From: Acanthococcus lagerstroemiae
Taxonomy: Eukaryota > Arthropoda > Insecta > Hemiptera > Eriococcidae
Assembly (NCBI GenBank): GCA_031841125.1
Contig: CM063106.1
Span: 31,120,001 to 31,184,000 of the forward strand
Reading direction: 5' to 3'
DNA: 64,000 nt
Below, in pieces: positions 44,062 to 54,879 of the stretch. The notes under the pieces were generated by a model. It worked only from the letters and a program-made list of their open reading frames with translations, was not told the origin of the DNA and did not search any database. The translations under genes and the position numbers were made by a program. Each line of letters opens with the position of its first letter. The first letter of the stretch is position 1.

Positions 44062-44575
44062 GGAGCCGAAGCGGTTGGAACCGGGTGTCGGGTCTCGTTT
44101 CGGCCATCATGCGACGGAAGATGGAGGTTGGGTGGTCGAAACAGAGGACACAAGGAGGAGAAGCTGGACCTGCTGCTGCTGCTGCGGCGGCGGATACCAT
44201 TCAGCGAAGCTCGCCCGTAGTACCAGGGCTGGAGCAGAGCTCGCCCGCAGTGCAAGGGCTGGAGCTTCAATCGGATGAGTCTCACGCGATGAGTGAGTGA
44301 AGATGAGGAAAAGGCAGCGCGTCCGGCTGCGGGGGACCTGAAATTTCCAGGCGAGCGCTCTGGGAGTGCGGACCTCGGTCAGTAGGGAACCCCGTGGTGG
44401 CCCTGGCATAGGATGCGCGCACCGTTCCGGCCAGGAGAAATGGGGGCTCGGGCCCGGCCTCAAAGCGTTCCCCTCGGTACTGATGCGATGCCCGAAAGGG
44501 TAGTTTCTGGTGCCGGGGGTGCGGTGTCTCAGGGGCCACTTTGGCATGCGTGCATCGCCATACTCCCACCACACT

Positions 44576-44660
44576 AAGTTGCATAACTCACTACTGGCAG
44601 GCACATTTTTTTTGTTGAAAAGAATGAGTTGTGCCCACCAGTAGCAAGTTATGCAACTTA
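44576..44660. mobile_element. Small hairpin MITE, target of the R1-type insertion
   Basis: AAGTTGCATAACTCACTACT and GTGCCYACCAGTAGCAAG flank a short loop; the right arm ends ATGCAACTTA. The first 14 bp are the right copy of the R1-type target duplication, so the MITE was there first. Confidence 0.75.
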
Positions 44661-44935
44661 AATATCATACACTGCAAACTTGGTTCTGTTTTAATTTTTT
44701 TTTGTTTTTTTAACTTTCTGGACGCATTTAAATGCATCCCATTTCAATTAATAATAACATTAAAACGCAGGTTAATTATGATGTAACATTTTAATTACTT
44801 TTTAAACCAGCATTTCAAAAAACATCGTATCTACCAATTATTTGAAGAAGAAAAAAATTGTGGAGGTCTCTCAAATGTGGGGGCCCGGATCCTGGGCTCC
44901 CGGGGACCCCCCTAGATCCGGCACTGATGCAGAGC
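44661..44935. other. Non-coding, with a probable transposon end
   Basis: AT-rich, ending at 44911-44934 in CCCCCCTAGATCCGGCACTG, whose complement CAGTGCCGGATCTAGGGGGG is a common hAT-type terminus. The other end was not found. Confidence 0.45.
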
Positions 44936-45258
44936 TTGTCTCCGGTTACGAAATGAATACACTGCGGATGAGGAGGAACCTATGTGCAGTAAAGCTCCTT
45001 TACAGTATACTACGGGGACAAATAGACTCGCCATGTCTCCTATCTAAAATCAACATCTACATACCACATCGCATAAGCAGGCCCAAGGGGCTCTTTTCGG
45101 TCTCCAGGACAAGAACAAATATCTTCTCACCTTTGGAAAAAAGTATGAAACTCTATAACAAACTAGTCAAAATTAGCAGCGAAATTGACATTTTCTTTGA
45201 TACAAAACATAAATTTGAAGTAAAGGTAACGCAGGCTCTCGCACAACTTTATTCATGA
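44936..45258 (+). pseudogene. Non-LTR ORF2 C-terminus (Jockey/CR1-like)
   Basis: The frame encodes SGYEMNTLRMRRNLCAVKLL, YSILRGQIDSPCLLSKIN, PKGLFSVSRTRTNIFSPLEK and SMKLYNKLV...IDIFF before a stop at 45258. The order RR-x2-L-x3-K-LLY-x-[IL]L-x-G-x-ID[CS]P-x-LL, then [PS]-R-[AT]-RTN, LYN and IDIF is the familiar end of Jockey/CR1-type proteins from insects. It lacks the RT, so it is a 5'-truncated copy; the 3' UTR runs on to a (TAAA)n tail at 45528-45555. Confidence 0.7.
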
Positions 45259-45424
45259 TTAATAGGTACATACCTAAATATCTTAGGACTGCTCAACAAG
45301 TCCGTGAAAGCAGGTTGATGGAGGTGGGGGGTTAAGGCGGCGTCAATTATTGCAATTAACGTGGTTGCTATTATTATTATTCTTATTGTTATATTTATTA
45401 TCAATATTATTAATAACTACTTTT

Positions 45425-45466
45425 TTTTGTCATTACTTTTATTATTATTATTATTATTATTATTAT
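45425..45466. repeat. (ATT)n microsatellite in retrotransposon 3' UTR
   Basis: An almost pure TTA/ATT run in the 3' UTR of the Jockey/CR1-like fragment. Confidence 0.8.
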
Positions 45467-45527
45467 GTTAGATAGTGTTGCCCTACTATTGGCTGAAAAG
45501 CTGTTGGGCAACACTTTAAATACACGC

Positions 45528-45555
45528 TGTAAATAAATAAATAAATAAATAAATA
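45528..45555. repeat. (TAAA)n tail
   Basis: AAATAAATAAATAAATAAAT after GCTGT, marking the 3' end of the Jockey/CR1-like fragment. Confidence 0.75.
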
Positions 45556-46229
45556 CATAAGTATTAACGTAGTGTGTAGCTAAAGAAAAAAAAAAGTTCC
45601 TATAGACTTCAAAATTGGTCCAAAGATGCGTTCTCGAAATGTAGCTTGGCGTGTTAAGCAAAATGTAAAAATGTTCGTCAGTCTGAAAATGATAATGGCG
45701 CAATTTTAATGTACATTATCGGCATCTCGTTAACGGTTTAATATTCTGTTTCAGCCGACGCTATCGTATTGTGCGGCCTTAATAATTAATCCTCTGAAAT
45801 GAAAATAATTTGCCCTCACCTCGAGTGGGTAGACTTAATTCTCTGGAAGCCGCAAATTGTAAATTGGAGAACACACATATCTGATAGGCTATTATTCAAG
45901 TACACGAAACTTTAACACATTTAGGGATACTCTCGGTGCTCAGAATTTCGCCGGCACTTTGTTTCGTTCGACGTTTTTTCCGCTTCTCAAATTTATCATC
46001 GTTGCTGGAGGCGAGCTTCGGCTTACACTTTTGAATAATCGCTTTCGCGTTTTTGGGCGAGTATAACCAAATGTAGTACAAAGGTTACATTCTCAAGTAT
46101 CAGATTAGAGGGACGATCAATCTCCAGTAGCATTAGCAACGAGCTCGTCTAATTAAAATTTCGAAAGCCATCAGCAACTGAGTAATCACGCAACGATTAA
46201 AAGGTGCATCATCATCTCGCTGCGAAAAC
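45556..46229. other. Non-coding except for a lysine-rich frame on the minus strand
   Basis: 46080-45896 (minus) encodes WLYSPKNAKAIIQKCKPKLA and a KFEKRKKRRTKQ basic stretch before a stop. Composition is protein-like, but no splice acceptor fits well and I recognise no family. The rest holds nothing recognisable. Confidence 0.3.
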
Positions 46230-46780
46230 TGAATCGGTTTGTGCAGAAACAGGTTAAGTCTCCATTTTGACCATAATGAATTTTTTACATGGGCAATACT
46301 GTAAGACCAAGCCGCGTCAGCTGGCAAAAAGTCAGCTCGATTCGTCAATACCGGAAGCCTAAAAAGAGATTGAAAATTTCAATGAACGGGAGAAACAGGA
46401 TATGTCACATATTTGAAGTAAAACAGGTCAAGTCATCATTGAGTGTTTTATTATTATGAAGCAAGCGCATCAGCAATTAATTGCATGAGTATGCCAGTGT
46501 ATGTGAAACGTAAAGGAGTGAATTACTGAACAATTTTATGTGTTATCACAACCCAATTTTGTAGAGAAACAGGTTAAGTCACATTTTGAATTCAAATTTC
46601 ACGCTTTTCTGGTTACCTTGATAAAAATGAATAGTGGCATTGGTTTCCCCAGTCCAAATATCATATAACAACATGAAAATAATGAAACGTCAATGTTACC
46701 ACATACCCTAAAACAGAGTTTTGGCTTTCCTGAAAAATTATAACAGTGTGACTCAACCTGTTTCTACACAAACCGATTCA
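46230..46780. mobile_element. TIR MITE with AAACAGGTTAAGTC repeats
   Basis: The ends TGAATCGGTTTGTGCAGAAA and, in complement, TGAATCGGTTTGTGTAGAAA are inverted for about 31 bp. Related copies of AAACAGGTTAAGTCA recur inside at 46421 and 46566. There is no coding sequence, and the target duplication is not clear. Confidence 0.75.
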
Positions 46781-48119
46781 ACGTCGAGGTGGAGGTAAGG
46801 ACATTACTCGGGAGGGAGGAGGGAGGTTTCAACTTCAGAATTTCAGGATTTTATTATGAAGTATATAAATATTATGTGCGGACTAGACTTCAGAGACGAA
46901 GCTTGACTTTCAGTTTGAGGGGTAGAGCAGGAAAATTTGCCGACAAATATTTTTTTTTTAACTAAAAATTTGCCGATTTCTTAAGCAAAATATTTTTTAA
47001 TTGAAAAAAAAAAAAAAAAAAGAAGAAAATAAACAAACAAATGTTCTTAGAAAATGAAAAATTCAAATGAACAGTTTCAGAATTTGTCGACTGACAAATT
47101 ATTGGATGGTGTTTCACCCTCTCCCCTCCATAGTTTCGTCCCTGCAAATGCAGATTGGAACCTTATCCCCCAAGCACTCACATTCAGGCACATGAGCGAA
47201 CCCTAGTCTGGGAGGGTAAGGTGGAAGGATGTTAGAAATGCTTGAAAGGAACACACAACTTCCTGACTACACATTAAGGTGGTCATTATTTACTCTTGGT
47301 GATATTTTCTTCTGAATTTCCTGTAATTTGTCTCCTAAACTGGTTCCAATAAAATTGAAAAAAAAAACCTACAAAGTTTTAGGTCGATCGGATTAGGGGA
47401 ATCCGTGCCCCAAGCTCCCTTTCGTTCCTATGGGAAAAACACATGGAGTTTTGACTTTTGTAACAGACAAAAATTTCTCTCCCATATTCACCAGGACCAA
47501 AGCCCGTAAAATGAACAATAGAACATTTGCTATCGGATTCAGCTTGTAACATTGGAAAATAAGTCTTTTGCTTTCAACTTTTAGATTTTAATAAAATGAT
47601 CAACTTTCTCAAATTTCAGGCTCTAGGTCGATCAGAGAATCTAGTAAAAACAGAATAGTCATTGAAATTCGAAATTCAACGTTTGCTACCGACTTTCAGA
47701 TTTTCGAAATATATTTCATATTTCAACTTTTTTCAACCTTTCAGATAACGTTCGATACTCAGCTTGAGACCTTCGGCTTTTGACTGACTAGCCTTTGACA
47801 GGAGTTCAGAGGGTACTTCATTTTCAGAAAAAAATTTGACTACCAGTTTGGAGAGATGGAAAAGAAAAATTAGCCGTCAAATCTTTTTTTTAAACTAATG
47901 ATTTGCCGACAAAATTTTTAAAAACATAAAAAATTAGTCAATTTTTAATCGAAATACGTATTTGTTAATTTAAAAAATATACATCGGGTCTTCCACGAAA
48001 GTTACCCCCCCCCCATTTCCCCCCCGATCCGATCGGCGGATCCTTGCCGGACAAATTGCCATCTTCCTGCGGTAAGGTCTAGTTTCTCTAGGGCTTGAAA
48101 ACTTTTTCTCCCATTTATG
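46781..48119. other. No gene; weak internal duplication
   Basis: 46905-46990 and 47835-47925 share GACTTTCAGTTTG-like, GAAAAATT.GCCG.CAAAT and poly-T text in order; tag words AGGTCGATCRGA recur at 47382 and 47631. Homopolymer runs of C and G lie at 48005 and 48119. No coding signal. Confidence 0.4.
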
Positions 48120-48650
48120 GGGGGGGGGGGCTGTAACGTGCCACCAACTTCGGAATCTTAAATGGAAAGGTATGCCTTTATGTACATCGCTGGAAAGGGC
48201 ATATCCTGCAAAATACGAATGATAAAAATTTCAAAATTCTTCAATTTTGGGGGGCAAGGGTCCTAAAGATGACCAAAATCCATCAAAAATCAATGTGGCA
48301 TAACCTAGCAAACAAACGATTGAAAGAGGGGTTTTCGAGGTGACGGATTCCGAATACACGATTTAACCCGGTTCAGGGCTTTAAAATACCAATTTTCAAC
48401 CTAAAATTGGTTCTTATTCACAAATTTTTGACTTTCTGAATGCAGATTATTAAAGTGGCTTCACGCACATCGTTGAATAAGGAACTTCCTCCAGAGTATG
48501 CATCCATGAAAAAATTTCAAAATTCATCAAATTTGGGGGTAAGGGGCCTAGAGATGACTAAAATCCGTCCAAAACTGAAATATCATGACCTAGCAAACAG
48601 ACTATCGAAAAGGGGATTTTCGAGGTCGCTGATTCCGAATGTCACACGGC
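48120..48650. repeat. Two ~275-bp tandem units
   Basis: Landmarks TTTCAAAATTCWTCAAWTTTGGGG, GATGACYAAAATCC and CTAGCAAACARACKATYGAAA recur at about 48228 and 48513, each followed by GGGGATTTTCGAGGT and GATTCCGAAT. The opening words match the repeat at 12.48 kb. Confidence 0.7.
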
Positions 48651-50420
48651 AAAATCTCCGCTGATTTTCAAGGAATTTTACCGGAATTTTGTTGGGAAAA
48701 AATTCCAAGAATTTCCAAAGAATTTTTGGGAAACGTCGGGGGAAATATAGGATGATTTTTAAGGAATTTCATTGGAAATTGTTGGGAAAAAATCCGATAA
48801 CGTCCGAAGAATCTCATCGGAAATCTTTAGAAAAAATTTCCAATGATTTCCAAGAAATTTCATCAAAATTCTTCAAGAAAATTTTTCGATAATTTTCGAA
48901 GTATTCTCTCGGTACACAACGTCGAGGTCATCTTCATCTGGATCCCAAGCCACTGCGGCATCACTGGACATGATATCACCGACGCAGCTGCCAGAGGCGA
49001 GCCCGAGGCCACAATCCCCATACTCCACCCCGACGACCTCAAAATGTATCTCCAACACAAATCCAAGGAATTATGGAACACTGAATGGAAAAACCACACA
49101 GAAAACAAACTCCGCCAAATCAAAGAAGACTGCTACGACTGGACCAGAATTATTGGAAACCTAAGCACAAATCGCACCATCGAAACTGCTATCAACAAAA
49201 ATAACACATGAACACATATACCTACGCCAACCTCCACCCAGTTGCGATACCTGCCACTCCCAATTCACCATCCAACACATCAATCAATAGCTGCACCAAA
49301 TACCACCGAAATACCAACCCGGACAACACAGAATTTATCACTACTAATCGATTTTCTAGTTCATAACTGTATTCTACACCTAATTTAAATCTCAAGATTT
49401 ACACCGCTTACCTACCTATAACCTTAAAACCCAAACCTTGTAACTATTGTAATTCCATTCCGAGACCATAGCCGTTAGGCATTAAATGTCTCGTTCAAAA
49501 TTTAAAAAAAAATTTAAAAAAAAAAATATTTTTGGGAAATACTCGGGAAAAATCTCTGATACTTTTTAAAGAATTTCATTGGAACTCGGGAAGAATCTCC
49601 GATAAATTTTAAGGAATTTTATCGGAAATTGTTGAAAAAAAAACAACAATAATTTCCTAAGAATTTCTTCGGAAACGTTGGAAAAAATCTCCAATAAATT
49701 TTAAAGAATTTTATGAGAACTCGAGAAAAATTTCCGATAAATTTTAAGGAATTTTATCGGAAATTGTTGGAAACTAATTCCGATGATTTCCGAGGAATTT
49801 CATCGGAAATCTTAAGGAAAAATTTCCAAAAATATTTCATTAAACTCTTCGAGAATATTTTTCGATAATATTTGAATTATTAAACCACTGGAGTATTCCC
49901 CCGAATATTTCCTATGACCAGCTTCATAAATTATCGAAAAAACTTCCTCGAAGTAGTTTGATGAAAATTTTTGGAAATTATAGGAAATTTTTTCCAAAGG
50001 TTTCCGATGAGATTTTTCGGACATTATCGGAATTCTTCCCAACAATTTCCGTTGAAATTCCTTAAACATTATCGGAGATTTTTTCCGAGTTCCGAAAAAT
50101 TCCTTTAAAATTATCGGAGATTTTTCTAGAGCATTTCTCAGAAATACTTCAAAAATTATAGAATAATTTTCTTGAAGAATTTTGATGAAACTTTATTGAA
50201 AATCATTGGAAATTTTTCTAAAGATTTCCAATGAGTTTCTATGGACATTATCGGAATTTTTTCCAAAGATTTCCGATGAAATTCCTTAATAATCATATCC
50301 GAGATTTTTCTCAAAAAAATTCTTAAAAATTTATCGGAGACTTTCCCGAGTTCCGATAAAATTATTTGAAAATGGTCGGAGATTTTTCCCAAGTTCCGAT
50401 GAATTTTTTTAAAAATTGAG
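48650..50420. repeat. Third block of the 46-bp minisatellite, opposed arrays
   Basis: 48650-48900 and 49540-49830 carry the monomer in one orientation; 49840-50420 carries it inverted. A non-LTR 3' end (48886-49535) interrupts the left array. I could not find terminal inverted repeats or a target duplication for this block. Confidence 0.75.
48886..49535 (+). mobile_element. Non-LTR retrotransposon 3' end with RNase H and poly-A
   Basis: Inserted in the minisatellite. The frame to 49211 encodes the last part of an RNase H domain, FIWIPSHCGITGHDITDAAA, followed by EPEATIPILHPDDLKMYLQH and a stop. In another frame at about 49240, CDTCHSQFTIQHI gives a C-x2-C-x7-H knuckle, showing a frameshift. 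The 3' UTR ends AGGCATTAAATGTCTCGTTC then poly-A. The same 3' UTR ending is seen at 55210-55265, so the two belong to one family. Confidence 0.8.
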
Positions 50421-50480
50421 AGCTGATGAGAAGCCAAATTTTGACAGTGTTGTTACATTTTTAACTACTGACAGGTCGTT

Positions 50481-50945
50481 TTAGGTGGTCAGTCTCATTG
50501 TTAGTTTTCCCGTCTCGCGATATCCATGTCCATTTTCTTTCGACTTTTTTTTCTTGTAAAAAGTGTTTGCGGTACATAAGTTAAATTTTTGGGCAATTTC
50601 TACTAATCTTCCCCCTGTCATTTTTATCCCCCACACCAAATGGGCCGCAGTGTTTTGAATTAGCCTCCCCCCTACTTTTGCGTTGAAGTCCCCCATTATT
50701 ACCTGATAGTATTCCTTCTCTTTTTGAATTGTTGCCTCCAGTTCGTCATAAAATTCATCTGCTTCTGGCTTTTCTGCTCCGGCTATACGTAAGTGCATAC
50801 ACTTGCAAGATTAGCACTTTAACCCTTCATCTATTTTCAGTTTTAGTAGGCATATTCTTTCAGATATTATTTGAAAACCCACTCCCTGTAACCTTTTGTG
50901 GAACCAAAACAGTATAGACAGCTGCCTCTCCTCCTTTCTGCCAGT
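50481..50945 (-). pseudogene. Non-LTR endonuclease domain fragment (RTE-like)
   Basis: The upstream part in one frame reads GVGFQIISERICLLKLKIDE and VLILQVYAL; after a frameshift, EKPEADEFYDELEATIQKEK, YYQVIMGDFNAKVGG and GGRLVEIAQKFNLCTANTFY. GDFNAK.G and the NTF(Y/F) end are conserved in the APE-type endonuclease of RTE-like elements, which nicks the target to start insertion. The fragment has no RT downstream in this window; the residues of the active site in view (D, N of GDFNA) are intact. Confidence 0.8.
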
Positions 50946-52409
50946 CTTTCCCAATATGTTCCAACTTCCGACACGTTCTTTAAATAATTTTCATTATTAC
51001 TTATCATTTTTAAACATTTTTCTTGGTATTCTCAGTTATAAATACACTTTATTTAAAAAGTTAATTTAATTTATATGTGTGTACTGGGGGGGGGGACAAA
51101 ACTCTTACGGCGCCGCACCACTCTAAATGCCCGGTAATAATTTTAGCGCCCATCCGCCCCTGCTTTGAAACAAAATTCGTGTGCGCACGCCTACTCCATT
51201 GTGACGAAGTAACGAAAGCACGTCACTTCAAAGGAACGCAACCAATCCCTACATGAAGTTACAGCACTGACATTTCAATTTTGGGTAGCTAAGGGATGAT
51301 ATATTGCATAGTTCCGGCGTCGGCTAACAGATAGCGTCAGTAGTACATTTTATACAAAATTAGTCCTGGAACTTTTTGAATACACTGTGTAGATTAGAGA
51401 TACAGCGTAGAACTTTGTCTGAACTCTTTGTTCGTTTCTGTAATAGCAAGATTTTGGGTTAAACCAAATTTTGTGGAGCTTAAACCTTCCCTCCCGAAAA
51501 AAAGCACAAGAGGACGAGGTGGGGTTCTCGATATGTTGCTTCAGTTAGATCACGAACAATTTTTACCAAATTTGAGCTTGTCATCAAAAGAGTTTCTACT
51601 CTTTCGCTTTTTTGCATAAAATTCGCATATGCAAGGGGGTTGAAGGCCTCCTAAGTCTGCCATGGTTTTCATGGACATTTTCGATGCATTTATCAAAAAA
51701 TATCCCACACGTCTCGCAAATACCAATTTGCCCGATTCAGAATTTCTAATAATATTATAATGCGCCTAAAGGGAATATATGTATACATAAAAAAAAGAAA
51801 AAGAAATGTAATCATGAAATTCTGCTTCGATATCGGTGATAGGAATCGCGATTTCCGTCGAAGGTCACCCCACAACAATTTTTTTAGAAATACTTCGGAA
51901 TCGGTGTTTGGGTGTGCACGAAACCCTTATAAGACGTTAGGTATGAAAAAGCAGAATTCCTTTTCGGATCCATTTAATTAACAGACGTCCGTTGAAACGT
52001 CGACCACCGTTACGAAGAAACATACCTACCTATCTAACCGCCCATCTAAAGTGCAGCCTTACGCCTTTACATTTCGAAAAATTTCATTTGTTCGTCAAAA
52101 TTGGAAAAGCCTTATTTTCGGAATGTATGTCCTGAATTTTAATCCAACCTTTTCAGTTAACACCGTATAGGAACATATTATTATTTCAGCCCGAGGGCAT
52201 AGAAATTACGATTTGTCACAGTCCGATTGAATTCGTAATTGTTATTTAAAATCCGACCCTTTCTCATGTGGTAAGATTAACTCGACGCACGTGGGCAGAA
52301 AGTCAATTTATGTAGACGTTTTTACAAGGCAGCGAAATTTTATTTTTCGGCAAATCGAAACAAAAGTATCGCGAGCCGAAACTCTATATACCTACACTGT
52401 TCCTTATTA
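50946..52409. other. No gene recognised
   Basis: AT-rich, with a G run at 51087. Short frames only; nothing resembles an exon of the receptor or a known repeat. Confidence 0.4.
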
Positions 52410-54554
52410 AGAGAAAGTGCCAACTGTTGGTCAACTTTTTTGACCAGCTCGTGTACCTCCCCTAATCGGCTTTTGGAATTGAAATCTATGTAGTACATTA
52501 ATACCATCCTTCTATTCTCGGCTAATGCACTCGAAAATTTTAAATATGCAATGAAATGTTGACTACAGCTATTTTACGAAGACATTCAAAGACCAGGGTA
52601 ATTCTCCAAAAAATGGACAATTCATGTAAATAGGCTGTAACTCTGCCATTTATTATCAGAATGCTATGCGCAATATATCAAAATTGAGGAAATGAACTCT
52701 TCTGATGGAGACAGTGGTAAAAGCTCTCCCTAGTTCAGCAGAACATCATTAGAAAATCGAAAATGCACCTGAAATGTCCATCAGCGTGGGTGTCAACCTG
52801 GCCTAGTTCCGTTTTTTTTTTTGCTTGCTGGAAGGGTTTAATACATCATTTTCAGGAACTACTGTTTCCCATTGTTGAAGAGGTAAGTTGAGGCAACACG
52901 GTATAGGTCTTACAATCTTTTTCTAACCAAGTTAAGTAACCTTTAGAATACCTCGAAGTTGTGTCTAGGAAGAGATATGTTCTTCAACGTGGATAATTTT
53001 CAAACCTCTCTGTAGGGTTCCACTATAAGCATAAACTTCTCTCAAATGCTCATATAACTTCCTCATAACTTCCTCTAGAAGGCTGTGTAAGAACTTCTGT
53101 GAAATAATGATAATTTGTATGCTAAAATACTCATTTATTGCTGAGATCCTGGTTTCTAAAAAAAAAAGTGTCCTTCATCGTGGACATCAACAGCCATATT
53201 GAATTTATAGCTCCGAATTTGTAAAAACGTAATAATATAACTAATGTTGGCCACATTACATTCAGCAACATGTATCAAATATTCTCCGCATATTCATCCA
53301 ATGGGAAAAGGGGAAAGGCGATTTTGTCCTTAAACGTGGACATAAAATATTATTCAACGTGGCTACTCACGTATTTCTTGTATCCACGCTGAAGGACGTG
53401 AATCTTTCGACACTTAGAAGCAGTCTGTAGAAACAGCCTTTAAATCTTCTTCGTGCAGAGACTACTTTCCTAGATGAATTTTTGGTACTTCATAAAACCG
53501 TGATCCGTGAGATTGTAACCCACGGTGCCGCTGTGTGATCGTACAGCCTCATCTTATCACACTATGTAAACTTGAAAAATTTGTCTTTCAACGTGGACAA
53601 CAATTTTTTTTTACAACCCTCCAAAATCAAATTTAAGCCCGGCCGGTACCGGAATATGATTTCTCAATACCCCTAGTATCGATTTTAACGAAAAAAAATT
53701 GAAAAGTGAACCTCATTTTTTTTGGTTTTTGTCCACGTTGAATTGTCCATTTTTTGGAGAATCACCCACCAACATTTGGCACCACTGTGCCAATTATTGG
53801 TCAGGTAAAATTTCATCACAGGATTCCTTTCCCTTCATTTCAGTTCGTATACACGTAATACACAAAGAATACAGGACTGAAATTGGTTTAAACTGAATAG
53901 ATTTTTCTAAAAACGATTTTTTAAAAATACCAATTGTTGGCCGACCAACATCTGGCACACACTAATTTTGACCGACATGGTATAGTCGAGTAACAAAGTT
54001 TTATTATTGTGCCAAATGTTGGTCAGTGCTAGTTGTTGGCCATTTTCAGTTTTCACTTATTACGTATTTCTTATTAAAAATAGATGATATGGTATGTACA
54101 AGGGTATATAAATTGACAAAAACACCAAAAATTTGGTTCTAACTGAAGTTATCGCAAATTAAAAACGAATTTTTCAACCACCCTTCTCACCTCCTGACAA
54201 TCACCAGCTCAAACTGAGTTCTCAAAACACCCCGAAAATATGTTTTTTGGATCTCTAGCATGACATATATACCCATTTACTTAACGAGAAAATGTGTTAT
54301 GTATTTACCATGTCGATCTTTTGAAACACCTTTTTTCAAACTTCAAGAAAACCACCACTTTCTTATCACCATATAAATTTTAAAATCACAGACACGGAGT
54401 TGTAATCATGTTTTCAGTCACAAAGGTATAGAATTATAGCTCTGAGTCTACAGAACACGGTTCTGCGAGGGAAAAATGTTCATAGCGCTCCTACCAGATG
54501 TTACCTATCGAACTTACATATAGAATGTAGCGGCCAACATTTGGCACTTTCCCT
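52410..54554. mobile_element. TA-flanked TIR element with GTGCCAA.TGTTGG repeats
   Basis: The ends AGAGAAAGTGCCAACTGTTG and, in complement, AGGGAAAGTGCCAAATGTTG are flanked by TA (52408-52409, 54555-54556). The word CCAACATTTGGCAC or its complement recurs inside at 53768, 53945 and 54011. No transposase. A second TIR element (52596-53767) is nested in it. Confidence 0.75.
52596..53767. mobile_element. TIR element with GGGTAATTCTCC ends and 4-bp duplication
   Basis: The left end GGGTAATTCTCCAAAAAATG and right end, in complement, GGGTGATTCTCCAAAAAATG match over about 30 bp. ACCA flanks both sides (52592-52595, 53768-53771). Inside, AACGTGGACA words recur (52985, 53177, 53335, 53590, 53730 inverted). 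No transposase is seen. The 4-bp duplication excludes hAT, Tc1/mariner and piggyBac. Confidence 0.8.
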
Positions 54555-54603
54555 TACATCGCGCGAATTCGTCAAATACATACGAAAATTTTCTCTCACT
54601 TAC

Positions 54604-54751
54604 CTATTGCCAACGATATAATCCAAATAATAATTATCGATATCTTCGCTCGCATCGTCGTCGATTTGAATTTCAGAGGAAAACATATGGCGTACCATCG
54701 ATCCACCGAGATAAATGTTAATGTTAGAACTGAAACAGCAACTGACACAGT
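54604..54751 (-). CDS. Neuropeptide GPCR exon: TM3 to TM4 (allatotropin/orexin receptor-like)
   Basis: This internal exon encodes the end of TM3, intracellular loop 2 and most of TM4 of a rhodopsin-class peptide receptor. The E/DRY-type motif reads VDRWYAICFPL, followed by KFKSTTMRAK and the hydrophobic run IIIIWIISL. DRWYAI.(F/H)PL.FKST is characteristic of orexin and insect allatotropin receptors. The acceptor is ttgtttcag and the donor gtaagt. The exon is 148 bp, starts in phase 0 and leaves one base (G), which completes an Asp codon with the first two bases of the exon at 35123. The preceding exon with TM1-TM2 is not visible up to 64000. Seen: motif, splice sites and phase. Known: the receptor couples peptide binding to G proteins at the plasma membrane. 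Inferred: allatotropin receptor identity; a trissin-type or other orexin-like receptor is possible. Confidence 0.85.
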
Positions 54752-54879
54752 CTGAAACAAAATTAATAGGGATACTTTAGTTATTATGGTTATGAACCAT
54801 TCGTGACGGATGAGATATACTTCATACATCAGATTCCTGTATGAAACTAAAAAACAAAAAGTAAAAAGACGGATGAGAT

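Larger units (their letters stand above)
42705..44575 (+). mobile_element. R1-clade non-LTR retrotransposon, truncated and internally deleted
   Basis: The 1871-bp insert lies between perfect 14-bp direct repeats. R1 elements are known to make a 14-bp duplication. It is visibly GC-richer than its surroundings. It contains an RT N-terminal region, a deletion of the RT catalytic blocks, the C-terminal region with a CCHC knuckle and a GC-rich 3' UTR. It inserted into the end of a small hairpin element beginning TTAAGTTGCATAACT, not into rDNA. Confidence 0.85.

Noticed and set aside
43716..44604. Long minus-strand frames at the R1-type 3' end
   Set aside because: They overlap the R1-type C-terminal frame and its GC-rich 3' UTR, with low-complexity Ser/Arg/Pro readings.
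52410..54554. A receptor exon in the region just downstream of the TM3-TM4 exon
   Set aside because: The whole stretch is explained by two nested TIR elements with no coding sequence.
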